A stretch of DNA of 64,000 bases from Aurelia coerulea (taxonomy: Eukaryota; Cnidaria; Scyphozoa; Semaeostomeae; Ulmaridae), in contig CM076955.1 in assembly GCA_039566865.1 (NCBI GenBank), positions 4,094,501 through 4,158,500 on the forward strand, in the 5' to 3' direction. Made by a program: the position numbers and the translations under genes. Numbering within the stretch: position 1 is the stretch's first letter; each line of letters opens with the position of its first letter. Positions 63,786 through 64,000 of the stretch are shown in pieces. The notes under the pieces are model-generated. The model was not told the DNA's origin and did not search any database. It saw only the letters and a list, made by a program, of their open reading frames with translations.

Positions 63786-64000
63786 GTTTGTATAGTTGTG
63801 CCCTCGTATGTATATAGTTATTTTTGATCAAGCTTGCTAACTCTGGATATGGAACACATTCAAACCAAGCCTGGTCATAGAAGTTTTAGCAGCGAAGCAA
63901 TAAATAAATTTGCTGTAATGTCCAGGGGAGTTATTTCTATCTAAACAATTGATAGAAAACAAAGGGAAGAGCCTCTACTTCCTTAAAAAGTTCAGGAGAG
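63786..64000 (+). other. Putative intron 3 of the EF-hand-like gene, to the window edge
   Basis: AT-rich with no further exon visible before the end of the window. Confidence 0.4.

Overview
The window is animal nuclear DNA, AT-rich, with GT-AG introns, short coding exons, tRNA-derived SINEs, non-LTR retrotransposon tails, hAT-, Mutator- and TTAA-type MITEs, and a giant satellite. I recognise one gene with confidence: a three-exon homologue of the ciliary/Wnt protein Chibby. Together with the repeat flora this suggests an aquatic invertebrate metazoan, perhaps a cnidarian. The species cannot be read from the sequence.

Layout. (1) 1-318: two copies of an unrelated 162-bp tandem repeat at the left border. 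(2) About 319-46775: one array of a 169-bp AT-rich satellite monomer, about 269 units, all in the same orientation. It has subfamilies, multi-monomer higher-order duplications (6, 10, 11 and, three separate times, 14 monomers) and two identical 479-bp hAT-type MITEs with 8-bp target duplications. (3) 46776-50316: a repeat-rich flank with LINE 3' ends, a tRNA-derived SINE, a copy of the left-border repeat, and a hAT MITE with perfect target duplications. (4) 50757-53926: the Chibby gene, exons 50827-51022, 52560-52687 and 53810-53926, encoding 146 residues, with two short uORFs. (5) 53927-60605: intergenic DNA rich in inverted repeats. It holds two Mutator-like MITEs with 9-10 bp target duplications, a large foldback element, a 257-bp near-perfect palindrome flanked by TTAA, a second SINE and an RTE-type retrotransposon tail on the minus strand. 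(6) 61083-63785 and beyond the right edge: the 5' part of an EF-hand-like gene, with 15-, 28- and 156-nt coding segments whose phases agree.

Nearly all open reading frames in the first 46 kb are the same 68-codon antisense frame recurring once per satellite monomer. Because 169 is not a multiple of 3, these frames cannot join, and their differences look neutral, so I treat them as non-coding. The two genuine genes lie on the plus strand to the right of the satellite. Chibby is known as a basal-body/ciliary protein and beta-catenin antagonist. The second gene is only assigned to the EF-hand superfamily. I see no evidence that the two are functionally linked.
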